This document shows positions 12,082 through 22,216 of a stretch of 64,000 nucleotides of DNA, one piece after another. A program made the translations under genes and the position numbers. The first letter of the stretch is position 1; each line of letters begins with the position of its first letter. Source of the stretch: Nelumbo lutea (lineage: Eukaryota > Streptophyta > Magnoliopsida > Proteales > Nelumbonaceae); assembly GCA_022828595.1 (NCBI GenBank), contig JAKGHH010000002.1:61476383-61540382 (forward strand). Direction: 5' to 3'. Below the pieces are notes generated by a model, which was not told the origin of the DNA, did not search any database, and saw only the letters and a program-made list of their open reading frames with translations.

Positions 12082-12536
12082 TAATCAAACAAAATAAAAA
12101 TAAAGAAAAAAAATAGCTTTTCAGTCTATATAAACTTAACTGAGGCCAATACAGTACCTAGAGACTTGAAAACTAGGGCTTCACTGCACCCAGCTGTCGG
12201 GGAGGAAGAGAGAAGAGGTAGCCGCTCCTACTAGAGCTTCCAAACCACCTACAAGTCTCTACCGCACACTTCTAGAGATCAAACTACACCTCCCAAGTCT
12301 TGAGCACCACACCAAAATCTTCTCCTTGACCTGTAACTTGAAAGCTCTCTTGTTGGCTAGGGTTTTGGGTAGAAAATTACAACTCCACTTCTTGGTAGTT
12401 CTTGGGTAGATTCTAACTCTCCAAACCCTCTACCAACTAGGCAAAAATATTTTATGATCTATCAAGAACTTATCTCTCCATACGCCTAAACGAAGGGTGT
12501 ATGGGAAAAGGGAAAAGAAAAAAAGAGGGAAAACCT

Positions 12537-12548
12537 GCTCTGATACCA
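12537..12548 (-). other. Copia 1 primer-binding site (tRNA-iMet)
   Basis: On the minus strand TGGTATCAGAGC directly follows the 5' LTR. It is the standard complement of the initiator tRNA-Met 3' end used by plant Copia elements. Confidence 0.92.
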
Positions 12549-12876
12549 AGAAGTAAACCTGACTTCTAAATCTGATAAGAAACTTGATTAAAGAAGTAAA
12601 AAGGTGAGAAATGAAGAAGAAAACAGCAGAATAGAAGAAGGGGATGGAGAAGAAGAAAATGGTTTGGTAATCACCTCTCTCCCCTCACTAATCCTTTTAT
12701 TAATCTTCACTAATCCTTTTATTAACTACAAATCATCCCTCAAGTGGGGTGTCCAACTAAGCATAAAATTAAAATAATTTAAAAGAAGTTAACATGCCCA
12801 TTAGCATACAAAATAAATAACCTACTACTAAAACATAAAATAGACACTAGGGCTCATTTGGCCCAGTCTCTCTACA
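12549..12876 (-). repeat. 5' LTR of Copia 1
   Basis: A 328-bp partner of the 3' LTR at 5903-6205. Extra length comes from small indels, including a partly repeated ACTAATCCTTTTATTAA segment. Confidence 0.9.
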
Positions 12877-13137
12877 ATATATATGATGAAAATAGTTGAA
12901 AAAAATACTTATATTTTTTGTTTTCCTATATATAAACTTTTATGTTTTTTCTTTTAATAATTTATTAAATTTTTCATAATTTGAATCGGATCGGATCAGA
13001 TTCAGATATCCAACATCCTTAACTGATTTAGATTTGAATCATCATTTGTGAGATCCGATCAAATCTTCGGATCGAATTGGATTCAGATGTACCCTAATTC
13101 GAATCTGATCCGATCCGTTTGCATCCCTAGTTCAAGT

Positions 13138-14045
13138 AGGCTCATAGTATCGGAAAACTATACTTAATCTTCAAAAACTTGATATGGCATGATATAATAT
13201 AAGGATATTAAATGAGATACCCTCACCTGTACTTGTGTCTAGGATCTTAGGAAATGAGAGTCATATACTCATTTCCTATAGCTGTGTCTATCCCTATCCA
13301 TACTCCATATTTAGCCATCATATACCACCAACACTCACAATATAATCAAAGACCACTGCATAAAACTATGTACAAGAAGAAAAACAAAGTCAAAGTAGCA
13401 GAAGATGGAATACCAGCCCAAACAGACAAGAGGCAATCCTCACATTATGTATTTCACAAAAAGGACAAATTCTGTTGACTTGAACCTCCTATCTTGACTT
13501 AAAGGAGTTTTTTTTTTCTGTTCAGGAACACCAGGAAGAATTTGAAAATTTTTCTCGTGTTTTTTTTCTTTTTTCTTTTTGGAGAGGGGGTGTAAATGAA
13601 ACATGAAAATGCAAATAAAAGCTAAATCTTCAATAAGAACAGACCTTCTTTCTTTTATGTATATTCAGATGATCAAAGCAATACTAAAAAAAAAAAAAAA
13701 CAAGAAGAGGTATTTTATCCACCCAAAAGAATTCAGACCACTTATACAGTTCTACTCAGATTTAATGCTTGAGATGATGATATATTAATTTTAATGTGAG
13801 GTCAAGGTGGGAAATGCAACTCCAGATCATTGTTCATTGTTTTTTCTTTCTTTATTTGGGAAATATCCCTTAGGCTTAATTCATTCAGTGTTGCACTGTT
13901 GGTAAGTCCAGGATCTACCTGCATGCGTACTTTGGGCGTTAGCCTACTTGAGCCTCATGTTGATGGACAATTAAGAAAGGATATCTTGGAAATTAACAAC
14001 ATGGCTGGTGCTGTTCACAGTCGATCAGTATTCTGATGTGGTTTC
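13138..14045. other. Intergenic DNA, nothing recognised
   Basis: No gene or repeat that I can support. Short open frames here have no recognisable domain. Confidence 0.5.
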
Positions 14046-14056
14046 AGTAAGAAAAC
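14046..14056 (-). mobile_element. Probable severed tip of Copia 3 LTR
   Basis: Removing Copia 2 and one copy of its AAAAC duplication joins this 11-bp stretch to 19972 onwards, where the 3' LTR of Copia 3 lies. On the minus strand the joined LTR would end in ACTTACT, again a ...CT end. This boundary is inferred. Confidence 0.4.
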
Positions 14057-14426
14057 TGTAGAGAACACTGATGCGGGCCCCACAGCTACGGTCCCACTGT
14101 GTTCGTAGGGTAGAAGGTGTTCTAGTCTTCCTAGGGTCAGCTGTTAGTCATTTAGTTGTTTCAATTGTTATTTGTTTCGGTCTTATTTTGCTCTATTTGT
14201 TATGGAAAGACTAAGGGCAGATCTGTCCTTTCCATTTAATGAGCATAACCTATAAATATTAAATAAAGTGGCGGCGGCAAAACATTAATCTTCTGTTCCT
14301 CCTTTCAACTTTGTGTTCTACTTCTCTTCCTCCCTTTTTCTCCTCTCTTCTCTATACCTTTTTTCCTTATTTCCGAACCTGAAATCCATTAGAGTTCAAG
14401 ACTGATAACAGTCCTGAACGTCTACT
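14057..14426 (+). repeat. 5' LTR of Copia 2
   Basis: A 370-bp repeat. A CTATAAATATTAAATAAAG stretch near 14250-14270 is the likely LTR TATA region. Confidence 0.93.
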
Positions 14427-14438
14427 CGGTATCAGAAC
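14427..14438 (+). other. Copia 2 primer-binding site
   Basis: CGGTATCAGAAC directly follows the LTR. It matches the initiator tRNA-Met complement TGGTATCAGAGC at 10 of 12 positions, so the site has decayed slightly. Confidence 0.8.
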
Positions 14439-15293
14439 TAGGGTTTCTCATGTGAGTCTAGTCCAGCCGACCACATGAGAACCATCTAAGGCTGGAAGCT
14501 AAGAAAGCGGAGTTCGTTGATTGATTCTTGGAGATCTCCGGAGGGTTTAGCAGCTCTTTGAAGAATTGCCACAGTTGCAGTGTGTTGGTGATCAGGAAGA
14601 ATTAGGGAAGGCTAGGGTTCGGGTAACCTTGGAAGGCAGCGAACATCCTCTTGTAAGTTTTTTATTTTCTGAGAGAAGTACTATCAGAGAAGATAGGTTG
14701 GACCTATCTAGAAAGGGCGGTTGAACCACTCTAGGGTTTTATCTTTCTATTCTCTAGGGTTTTGTCTTAACCCTGTGGCAAACCCTAATATTGGGCTGAA
14801 CCTTGTGATCTAACACTACGGCAAACCCTAATAGTTCTCTCCTCAACATTGATCAGTTTTAGGGTTTCATACTAACCCTGCTGCAAGCCTTATCTGTACG
14901 GTACTGTTTGGAGTGTACGGCTGAGAATTTGCTTTTAGGACTGATTAAAACCCTAATTCTGCTTCAGCATTTCAGATTATTCTCCAAGTTGTTTTTCAGA
15001 TTTTTTGGGGTTTTAAACTCTTCTAAGGGGGTCAAAACTGTATGGACTGTTGCTGTTGTGTGTGGTAATTGGTTTCAGATCAGTTTTATACATGTTTCAT
15101 GCACATCTACTGTGAGTACAGATTGGTTCTATACTGATTTTGTGATTGTGGTTGATAGTCCAAGTGTTGTTTTGACTGTAGTAACCCTAATTTTGAGACT
15201 ACTGGTTCTTGACTGAAATGGAGTTTAAGAATCAGGCAGAAGTTGTTTTGACTGTAGTAACCCTAATTTTGAGACTACTGGTTCTTGACTGAA
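14439..15293 (+). other. Copia 2 untranslated leader
   Basis: An 855-nt leader between the primer-binding site and gag. It is rich in AACCCTAA-type and AGGGTTT words and has no conserved coding frame. Confidence 0.6.
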
Positions 15294-15317
15294 ATGGAGT
15301 TTAAAAATCAGGCAGAA
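15166..15317 (+). repeat. 76-bp tandem duplication across gag start
   Basis: Two adjacent copies of a 76-bp unit (15166-15241 and 15242-15317) differ by one substitution. Each carries the gag start ATG (15218 and 15294). From the first ATG the frame runs back through the repeat and stops; only the second leads into gag. Confidence 0.9.
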
Positions 15318-16121
15318 GGCAGTTTTGGGAACAGCAGTTATGGTGGTGATTCTGAGACAGGTTTTCAGATTACAATCGTAAAATTTGATGGATCAAACTA
15401 TTTGGAATGGGCCCAATCAGCCATGATGGCTATTGGGGGAAGGGGCAAAGTATGGTATCTCTTGGGAGATGTGACAGAGCCCTCCAAGGGAGACCCTATG
15501 TATACCAAGTGGGTCCAAGAAAACTACTTGGTTATGATGTGGCTATGTAATTTTATGCAGCCTTATATCAGCTGAAATTACTTATGGGCAAAGATAGCCA
15601 AGGAGATATGGGATGTCAAGAAAGAAACTTACTCCCAACCCCTTAATGTGGCCAGAGCATATGAATTGAAATGTGAGGTGAATACCCTTAAACAAGGAGA
15701 GAAACCGGTTTCGGTCTACTTCTCTACCTTGAAGTCCCTATAGCATGAGATTGATCACTTATAGACTCTTGAGTGGGAGAATCCCAAAGATGCTCAGACC
15801 CATAGAAAGCACATCGAGACAAACAGGGTGTTTGAGTTTCTAGCAGAACTGAATTCAGAATATGATATTGTGAAGCAACAGATTTTGACCAGAGATAGTG
15901 TGACCCTCTCTCAGGCATACTCCTTAGTGCACAGTGAAGAGACCAGGAGAAAAGTCATGATGCAACATCAACCGCTTACACCTGCCTTGGTAGCTGTCAA
16001 ACCCAAAACTGGGGGTGATTCACAGAGGGACAGAAAGAAGGAAGATAAAAGGGATGTGGTATGTGAGCATTGTAAGAAATCTAAACACACAAAAGAAATA
16101 TGTTGGACCCGGCAAAGTTGA
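15294..16121 (+). pseudogene. Copia 2 gag
   Basis: Starts at the second duplicated ATG. It has the gag pattern IVKFDGSNYLEWAQS, then a stop at 15573-15575 and two more in-frame stops near 15740 and 15763. Downstream pieces carry KEIWDVKKETY and a CCHC knuckle (CEHCKKSKHTKEIC) at about 16060-16100. The usual Gly before the knuckle His is Lys. The frame then shifts by one base into the protease-integrase frame. Confidence 0.88.
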
Positions 16122-17692
16122 GAAACAAGAAGGGTAATGCTCATGTGGCCGTGACTACTGATTCAGCATCCTTGTCTAGCACAAGAGGCACACCCTTAGA
16201 GACCTTAGCTGCAGTTTGGGCTGCTCTAATACAGTTGGAAAATGAAGTTGGCAACTCAGCTCAATCGCTGCAGTCACCATCAACCCTTGCCACATCGGCC
16301 TTTGCACATTCAGGTACTCAAGCCTCAGCCTACCATGCCTCAGCTCCAGGTACTACTGAACCCTGTTGGGTAATAGATTCAGGTGCATCCGACCATATGG
16401 CTAGCTTGCCCTCATTGTTTACTACATATCACTTATCTTCTGGTAGGGATAAAGTATCTATTGTTGATGGCTCTCTTATCCCTATTTCTGGCAAGGGTGA
16501 CATCAGACTGTCAGATACTATCTCCTTGTCTTTTGTCCTGCATGTTCCTAAACTTGATACTAACCTTCTTTCAGTTAGTAGTATTACCAAACATATGAAC
16601 TGTTCAGTAACTTTCTTCCCTGACCGATGTGTTTTTCAGGACCTGGAGACGAAGAAGGTGATTGAGACTGGCCGTGAGATGAATGGGATCTATCTGCTCG
16701 GGGAGAGTTCTCGTCGGGAAGAGTCAGTGGATAAGAAGTTACTTGTTTCTCAGGTTGTGAGTCTGGTTATGCTTTGGCATAACCGATTGGGTCATTTGTC
16801 TTTTCGTTCCTTAAAGAGTTTGTTCCTTACTTTGTTTGAGTCTGTTGAATTGTCTCAGTTGAAATGTGAAAGTTGTGAGTTTGCTAAACATTGTAGAAAC
16901 TCTTATTCATTGAGTAATAAAAGGAGTAATAGTTCTTTTGATATTGTGCATACTGATGTTTGGGGGCCATATCACATTCCTTCTATGCGTGGGTACAGAT
17001 ATTTTTTGTTATTTATTGATGATCATACTCGGTTTTCTTGGATTTATCTTATGCGTTCACGAGATGAGGTTCCCGCCCTGACCCAAAACTTCCACCAAAT
17101 GATCCTAACCCAGTTTGCTACTAGGATCAAATTTCTTAGATCTGATAATGCAAATGAATACTTTGCTAAGCCATTGGCATCGTACCTTCTTAATCATAGG
17201 GTTATCCACCAGAGCACTTGCCCTCATACACCTCAGCAGAATGGGGCTGCAAAAAGAAAGAATAGGCACATCTTGGAGGTGGCTAGAAGTATTATGTTTA
17301 CCTCCAATGTCTCCATTCGCTTCTGGGGTGATGCTATCCTCACGGCAGTATATCTTATTAATCGGGTTCCTTCCCGGGTCCTTGATATGAAACCTCCATT
17401 TTCCCTTCTATACCCCAATGAGGAGTTGTTTACTATTCCCCTGAAAACATTTGGTTGTACCTGTTTTGTTCAACTTCTCGGTCCCCATCACTTCAAGTTC
17501 GAACCCAAGGCCTCCAAATGCATCTTTCTTGGTTATGCACAAACTCAAAAAGGTTATTGCTGCTATGATCCTGTCTCAGGGAAGAAGTTTGTATCAATGG
17601 ATGTCACTTTCTTTGAGGAGACACCCTACTATTCTCAGGTTTCTCCTAAGGGGGAGAGTAGTGAGAGTGGGGATTTGGGTCATTTTCTTTAG
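16100..17692 (+). pseudogene. Copia 2 protease and integrase
   Basis: A long open piece of 530 residues. The protease motif CWVIDSGASDHM begins at about 16363. The GAG-pre-integrase HHCC zinc site (WHNRLGHLS, KCESCEFAKH) lies at about 16770-16890. The integrase core has the first two catalytic aspartates in HTDVWGP and LRSDNANEY. The position of the third acidic residue reads GAAKRKNRH, where Copia integrases have GVAERKNRH, so the catalytic Glu is Lys. The C-terminal LGY motif is present (KCIFLGYAQTQKGYCCYDP). A frame break follows. Confidence 0.9.
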
Positions 17693-17749
17693 GGGGAGTG
17701 CAGTGAGGGTAGGGTTAATACTTTTGGGGCTGTTCCTTTACCTATTCCA

Positions 17750-19586
17750 TTGGGTGATGAGGGTTGCAGTAGCAAGGGTGGGCAGGGGGAGTTGAGAGTC
17801 TATCATAGGCGATGCAGACAGGTTGATCCCGGTCATCAGCAGTCCCGACCAGTTCCAATCTCTTATGCGGCTCCAAGTCCAGATATTACAGTCCCAGGGC
17901 CCACAGAGACTCCTTCCATTGTTGCCACTTCTCCCCCTACAAATGACCTTGACCTTCCCATTGCCATCCGTAAAGGAAAACGGCATTGCACCACATTTAT
18001 AGCCCACTGCATCTCCCAGTTCTTATCCTATGATCGCCTATCTCCCTCCTATAGGTCATATCTCACTTCCGTTGCTAATGTCCCTATTCCAAGAACAGTG
18101 CAAGAAGCCCTATCAGTCCCGGAGTGGAGAGGTGCAATGCAAGTTGAAATGGATGCCCTGTTGAAAAATAATACCTAGGAGCTAGTTGATTTGCCCAAAG
18201 GAAAGAAACCAGTTGGATGCAGATGGGTATTTACTGTGAAGCACAATGCGGATGGTTCCATTGAGAGGTACAAAGCTCGGCTAGTTGCAAAAGGGTTCAC
18301 TCAGACTTATGGTATAGATTACTTGGAGACATTTGCCTCGGTTGCCAAGATGACCACCATTCGAGTTCTATTATATCTTGCAGCAAGCCACACTTGGCCT
18401 TTGTACCAAATGGACATTAAAAATGTCTTTCTGAATGGGGACCTGCAGGAAGAGGTTTACATGCAGTTGCCTCCTGGATTTTATGATACAGAGGCAGGTA
18501 AGAAGGTCTACCGGCTCAATAAGGCATGTATGGTTTGAAGCAGTCACGTAGAGCTTGGTTTGACAAGTTTGATTATGTACAAGCCCAGTCAGATCATACA
18601 TTGTTCATCAAGAGGGTGGAGTCCTCTCTGACATTACTTGCAGTATATATTGATGATATTGTGGTGACAAGAAATGACAGCCATGAGATTGAGTCCCTCA
18701 AACGGCTCCTTCATCAAGAGTTTGAGGTGAAAGATCTGGGTGCACTACGGTATTTTTTGGGTATTGAGGTTGCTAGATCTAAACAAGGGATCTTTGTTTC
18801 TCAGAGGAAATATGTTATAGATCTGTTGACAGAAACTGGAAAGCTAGGTGTCAAACCTGCGGATACACCCATTGAATAGAACTACAGGATTAGTGCAGAG
18901 AGTGGGGAGACTCTTGAAGACAAGGTTATGTTTTAGCGATTAGTGGGAAAGCTCCTATATCTCTGCCTCACTCGGCTAGATATCAGCTATGCAGTTAGCG
19001 TTGTCAGTCAGTACATGCATTCTCCTAGAACCACGCACCTTCTAGCAGCAGAAAGAATATTAGCATACTTTGGGTAGAGGTATACCATTCAAGAACAATG
19101 GTCACATGAAGGTGGAGGTCTATACGGATGCCGATTGGGCTGGGAGTGTTGATGACAGAAGGTCTACCTCTGGATGTTGTGCTCTTGTGGGAGGTAACTT
19201 GGTCTCTTGGAGGAGTAAGAAACAGAGTGTTGTCTCCCGATCTAGTGTTGAAGCTGAATACAGGTCAATGGCTAATGGAGTGGCTGAAATTCTTTGGCTG
19301 AGATCGCTACTTGAGGAGTTGAGTATTGAGTATGAGAAGCCCCTGATGTTGTATTGTGATAATCAAACGGCTATTAATATAGCACACAACCCGGTACAAC
19401 ATGACAGAACTAAACATATTGAAGTTGATCGACATTTTGTACGAGAGAGGGTCTCATCACAAGAAGAGTGTCTCTTGTACATCACCTCCAACATGTAGTT
19501 GGCAGATATCCTCACTAAAGTTGTACCACGGAAGAAGCTAGAGGCGGATCTATCCAAGTTGGGAATGATAAACATTTATTCCCAAC
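17750..19586 (+). pseudogene. Copia 2 reverse transcriptase and RNase H
   Basis: RT begins near 18070 (VPRTVQEALSVPEW-type start) and has [31 protein letters not shown] and the YIDD active site near 18648. RNase H at 19070-19498 has VYTDADWAG, SSVEAEYRSMA and YCDNQTAI. Stops at about 18176, 18536, 18877, 18933, 19076 and 19496 break the frame. A small deletion between FDKF and YVQAQ removes residues that the homologous Copia 3 copy keeps. The element could only move if supplied in trans. Confidence 0.9.
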
Positions 19587-19597
19587 TTGAGGGGGAG
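19587..19597 (+). other. Polypurine tract of Copia 2
   Basis: TTGAGGGGGAG directly precedes the 3' LTR. Confidence 0.85.
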
Positions 19598-19966
19598 TGT
19601 AGAGAACACTGGTGTGGGCCCCATAGCTACGATCCCACTGCATTCGTAGGGTAGAAGGTGTTCTAGTCTTCCTAGGGTCAGTTGTTGGTCATTTAGTTGT
19701 TTTAGTTGTTATTTGTTTCAGTCTTATTTTGCTCTATTTGTTATGTAAAGACTAAGGGCAGATCTGTCCTTTCCATTTAATGAGCATAACCTATAAATAT
19801 TAAATAAAGTGGCGGTGGTAGAACATTAAGCTTATGTTCCTCCTTTCAACTCTTGTGTTCTACTTCTCTTCCTCCCTTTTTCTCCTCTCTTCTCTATACC
19901 TTTTTTCCTTATTTCCGAACCTGAAATCCATTAGAGTTCGACTAATAACAATCCTGAATGTCTACT
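19598..19966 (+). repeat. 3' LTR of Copia 2
   Basis: A 369-bp partner of 14057-14426, followed by the AAAAC target duplication. Confidence 0.93.
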
Positions 19967-19971
19967 AAAAC

Positions 19972-20297
19972 CAAAAGAGAAATAAAAGAACAACAGAAGA
20001 GAGGAAGAGAAGGGAAGAGAATAGAAGAAGAATGAGAAGAGAAAGGGAGCAAACCTTAATCAGTTTCTGCCACCCAGATTTGATATTTATATGTTTCTAT
20101 TATAACAAGATCTACAAAGACATCAATGCCCCTGCCTCCCAACATACTCCTTAATAAACAATAACAACAACTATAGTAGGCCTAGTAAGGCCTAGAAAGA
20201 CTAACAACAAGGCCCAAAATACTAATAGCAGGTAAATTAAAAAAAAGGCAAATAATATGGCAGGGACTTCACCAAATTACTAGCCTATTTCTCCACA
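19972..20297 (-). repeat. 3' LTR of Copia 3, interrupted
   Basis: On the minus strand the LTR starts TGTGGAGAAATAGGC at 20297, right after the purine tract (20298-20308). It runs leftwards until Copia 2 interrupts it at 19971. I could not find the partner 5' LTR in the window. Confidence 0.75.
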
Positions 20298-21944
20298 CTC
20301 CCCCTCAAGTTGGGAATAGATATTAGTCATTCCCAACTTGCATAAATCTATCTCTAACTTGACCCTTGTAACTGCTTTAGTGAAGAGATCGGCAAACTGC
20401 ATATCGGAGGCAATATAAGGAAGGCACACTTCTTTGGAGGCAACTCTTTCTCTGATAAGGTGTCGATCCACCTCAATATGTTTGGCTCTATCATGTTGTA
20501 TTGGATTATGATCTATACTAATAGCGGCCTGATTATCACAATACAACATTAGGGGATTTTCATATTCAACCTCCAACTCCTCAAGTAGTGATTTTAACCA
20601 TAACACTTCACCCACCCCATTAGCCATAAATTTGTATTCTGCTTTAGCATTGGATCGGGCAACAACAGTTTGTTTCTTACTCTTCCAAGAAACAAGGTTG
20701 CCCCCAACAAGGGCATAGTACCCTTAGGTAGATCTCCTATCATCCACACATCCAACCCAGTCTGCATCAGTGTACACTTCTATCTTCATATGACCATTAT
20801 TCTTGACAAGTATACCTCTGCTTAGACACCTTTTTAAGTAGGCAAGTATCCTCTCAACTGTAAAAAGATGGGATGTTCTGGGAGACTGCATACATTGACT
20901 AACAACACTAACAGCATAAGAAATATCTGGGCATGTTAGACAAAGGTAGAGAAGCTTTCCAACCAGTCGTTGATACATGGCTTTATCTTCAAGTAGTTCA
21001 CCCCCCTCTGCATTTATCTTATGGTTTGGCTCAATTGGTGTTTCTGTTGGCTTAATTCCCAATTTCCCAGTTTCTTCTAAGAGATCAAGGGCACATTTCC
21101 TTTGGGATATGAAGATACCACTTCAATTCCTTAGTAAGTAGCTTCTTGAGAAAATTTATCTCAATACTATTACTGCCTGTCACCACAATATCATCAACAT
21201 ATACAGTCAGGAGAGTTAAAGCTGAACTTGCTTTCTTGAAAAAGAGAGTGTGATCAAATTGAGCCTGTGTATAGCCAAATTTTTCCAAGGCATGTCTAAA
21301 CCTATCAAACCACACCCTTGGAGACTATTTCAAGCCATACAAGGCCTTCTTCAATCGGAAGACTTCTCCACTATCTTCATTATAGAAGCCTGGGGGCAAC
21401 TTCATATACACTTCTTCCTGTAAATCACCATTCAGGAAAGCATTTTTAACATCCATTTGGAACAACGACCATGAGAAGTTTGCAGCAAGAGACAACAACA
21501 CTCTGATTGTGTTAATTTTGGCAACTAGTGCAAAGGTTTCTACATAATCAATACCATAAGTCTGTGTGTATCCCTTAGCAACCAGTCGAGCTTTGTATCT
21601 TTCAAGTAACCCATCTACATTGTACTTCACTGTAAATATCCACCTACACCCAACCGGTTTCTCCCCTCTTGGTTGATTGACTAGCTCCCAAGTATAATTT
21701 TTGATAAGTGCATCCATCTCAACTTTCATTGCTTCCTTCCACTCAGGTACTACCAAGGCATCCCGCATAGTCCTAGGGATAGGTACAGAAGCAATGGACA
21801 CCAAAAAGGACTTATATGATGGTGAAAGATGGTCATAAGAAAGAAACTAAGAGATGCAATTGGCAGTAAATGAGGCCCGGACTATAGTAGGTCTACTAAT
21901 AACAAGGTCAAGAACAAATTCAGATGAATCACAAGGGACATGGA
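20298..21944 (-). pseudogene. Truncated Copia 3: RT and RNase H
   Basis: Minus-strand Copia pol. The RT start is at 21325-21804 ([31 protein letters not shown]). The YVDD piece is at 21085-21315. The RT end and RNase H start are at 20724-21062, and the RNase H end at 20280-20627 (MLYCDNQAAI). A deletion of several tens of bases and a frameshift around 21115 remove the segment usually reading FEVKDLG to EVARSK. Upstream integrase, protease and gag are absent; homology to Copia 2 stops near 21944, where a LINE fragment begins. Confidence 0.87.
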
Positions 21945-22165
21945 ATTTAGGATGCAATGGGTCAAAAGGAGTGCAAATGCCATGGCAGATGTTCTATCCA
22001 AAGAAGGGGTGGGAGGAATCAGATATTTTGGGCACAATTGTACAGTTTTGTTAGTTTATTTGGGGAGAGATAAGAGGGTTTATCTCTCGTTTGACTCTCC
22101 TTTGATGTATTCTCTTTCAACCTTAAAATTAGTGAAATTTGTGGCTATTAATAAAAAAAGAAAAA
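21945..22165 (+). mobile_element. LINE RNase H C-terminal tail
   Basis: Plus-strand remnant reading MQWVKRSANAMADVLSKEG, the conserved end of the RNase H domain of plant LINE ORF2. A non-conserved tail and an A-rich end (AATAAAAAAAGAAAAA near 22150) follow. It is fused to the broken end of Copia 3. Confidence 0.7.
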
Positions 22166-22216
22166 CAGTCTACTTATTGAATGGTCAAGATTGAAGAGTG
22201 TGTACATGCCTAGTTT

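Larger units (their letters stand above)
5903..12876 (-). mobile_element. Copia LTR retrotransposon 1, degenerate
   Basis: A complete but broken Copia element on the minus strand. Its LTRs lie at 5903-6205 (3') and 12549-12876 (5'), flanked by a 5-bp duplication ATATA (5898-5902 and 12877-12881). A primer-binding site complementary to initiator tRNA-Met abuts the 5' LTR, and a purine tract GGGGGAG abuts the 3' LTR. Read on the minus strand the order is gag, protease, integrase, reverse transcriptase, RNase H, the Copia order. The LTR ends are TG...CT. The LTRs differ by roughly 8-9 percent plus several indels, so it is older than Copia 2. A hAT-type element (9497-11040) interrupts it between gag and protease. 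Confidence 0.93.
5458..13129. mobile_element. hAT-type element split by nested insertions
   Basis: The termini are TAGGTGTGCAAATGGATCGG and, on the opposite strand at the right end, TAGGGATGCAAACGGATCGG. They are flanked by a perfect 8-bp duplication GTTCAAGT (5450-5457 and 13130-13137), the hAT signature. The element's own DNA is only 5458-5902 and 12877-13129; the rest is inserted Copia and MITE sequence. The right part matches the intact copy at 57579-58146, for example in the shared tract near 12885 and 57870, which supports the reconstruction. It has no coding capacity of its own. Confidence 0.85.
14057..19966 (+). mobile_element. Copia LTR retrotransposon 2, degenerate
   Basis: A full-length element of 5910 bp on the plus strand. 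Its LTRs lie at 14057-14426 and 19598-19966, with a perfect 5-bp duplication AAAAC (14052-14056 and 19967-19971). The LTRs start TGTAGAGAAC and end TCTACT. The primer-binding site is at 14427 and the purine tract at 19587-19597. The gag, protease, integrase, RT and RNase H order is complete but broken by several stops and frameshifts. By eye the LTRs differ at about 20 sites in 369, mostly transitions, plus two small indels (about 5 percent). That makes it younger than Copia 1. Confidence 0.95.
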
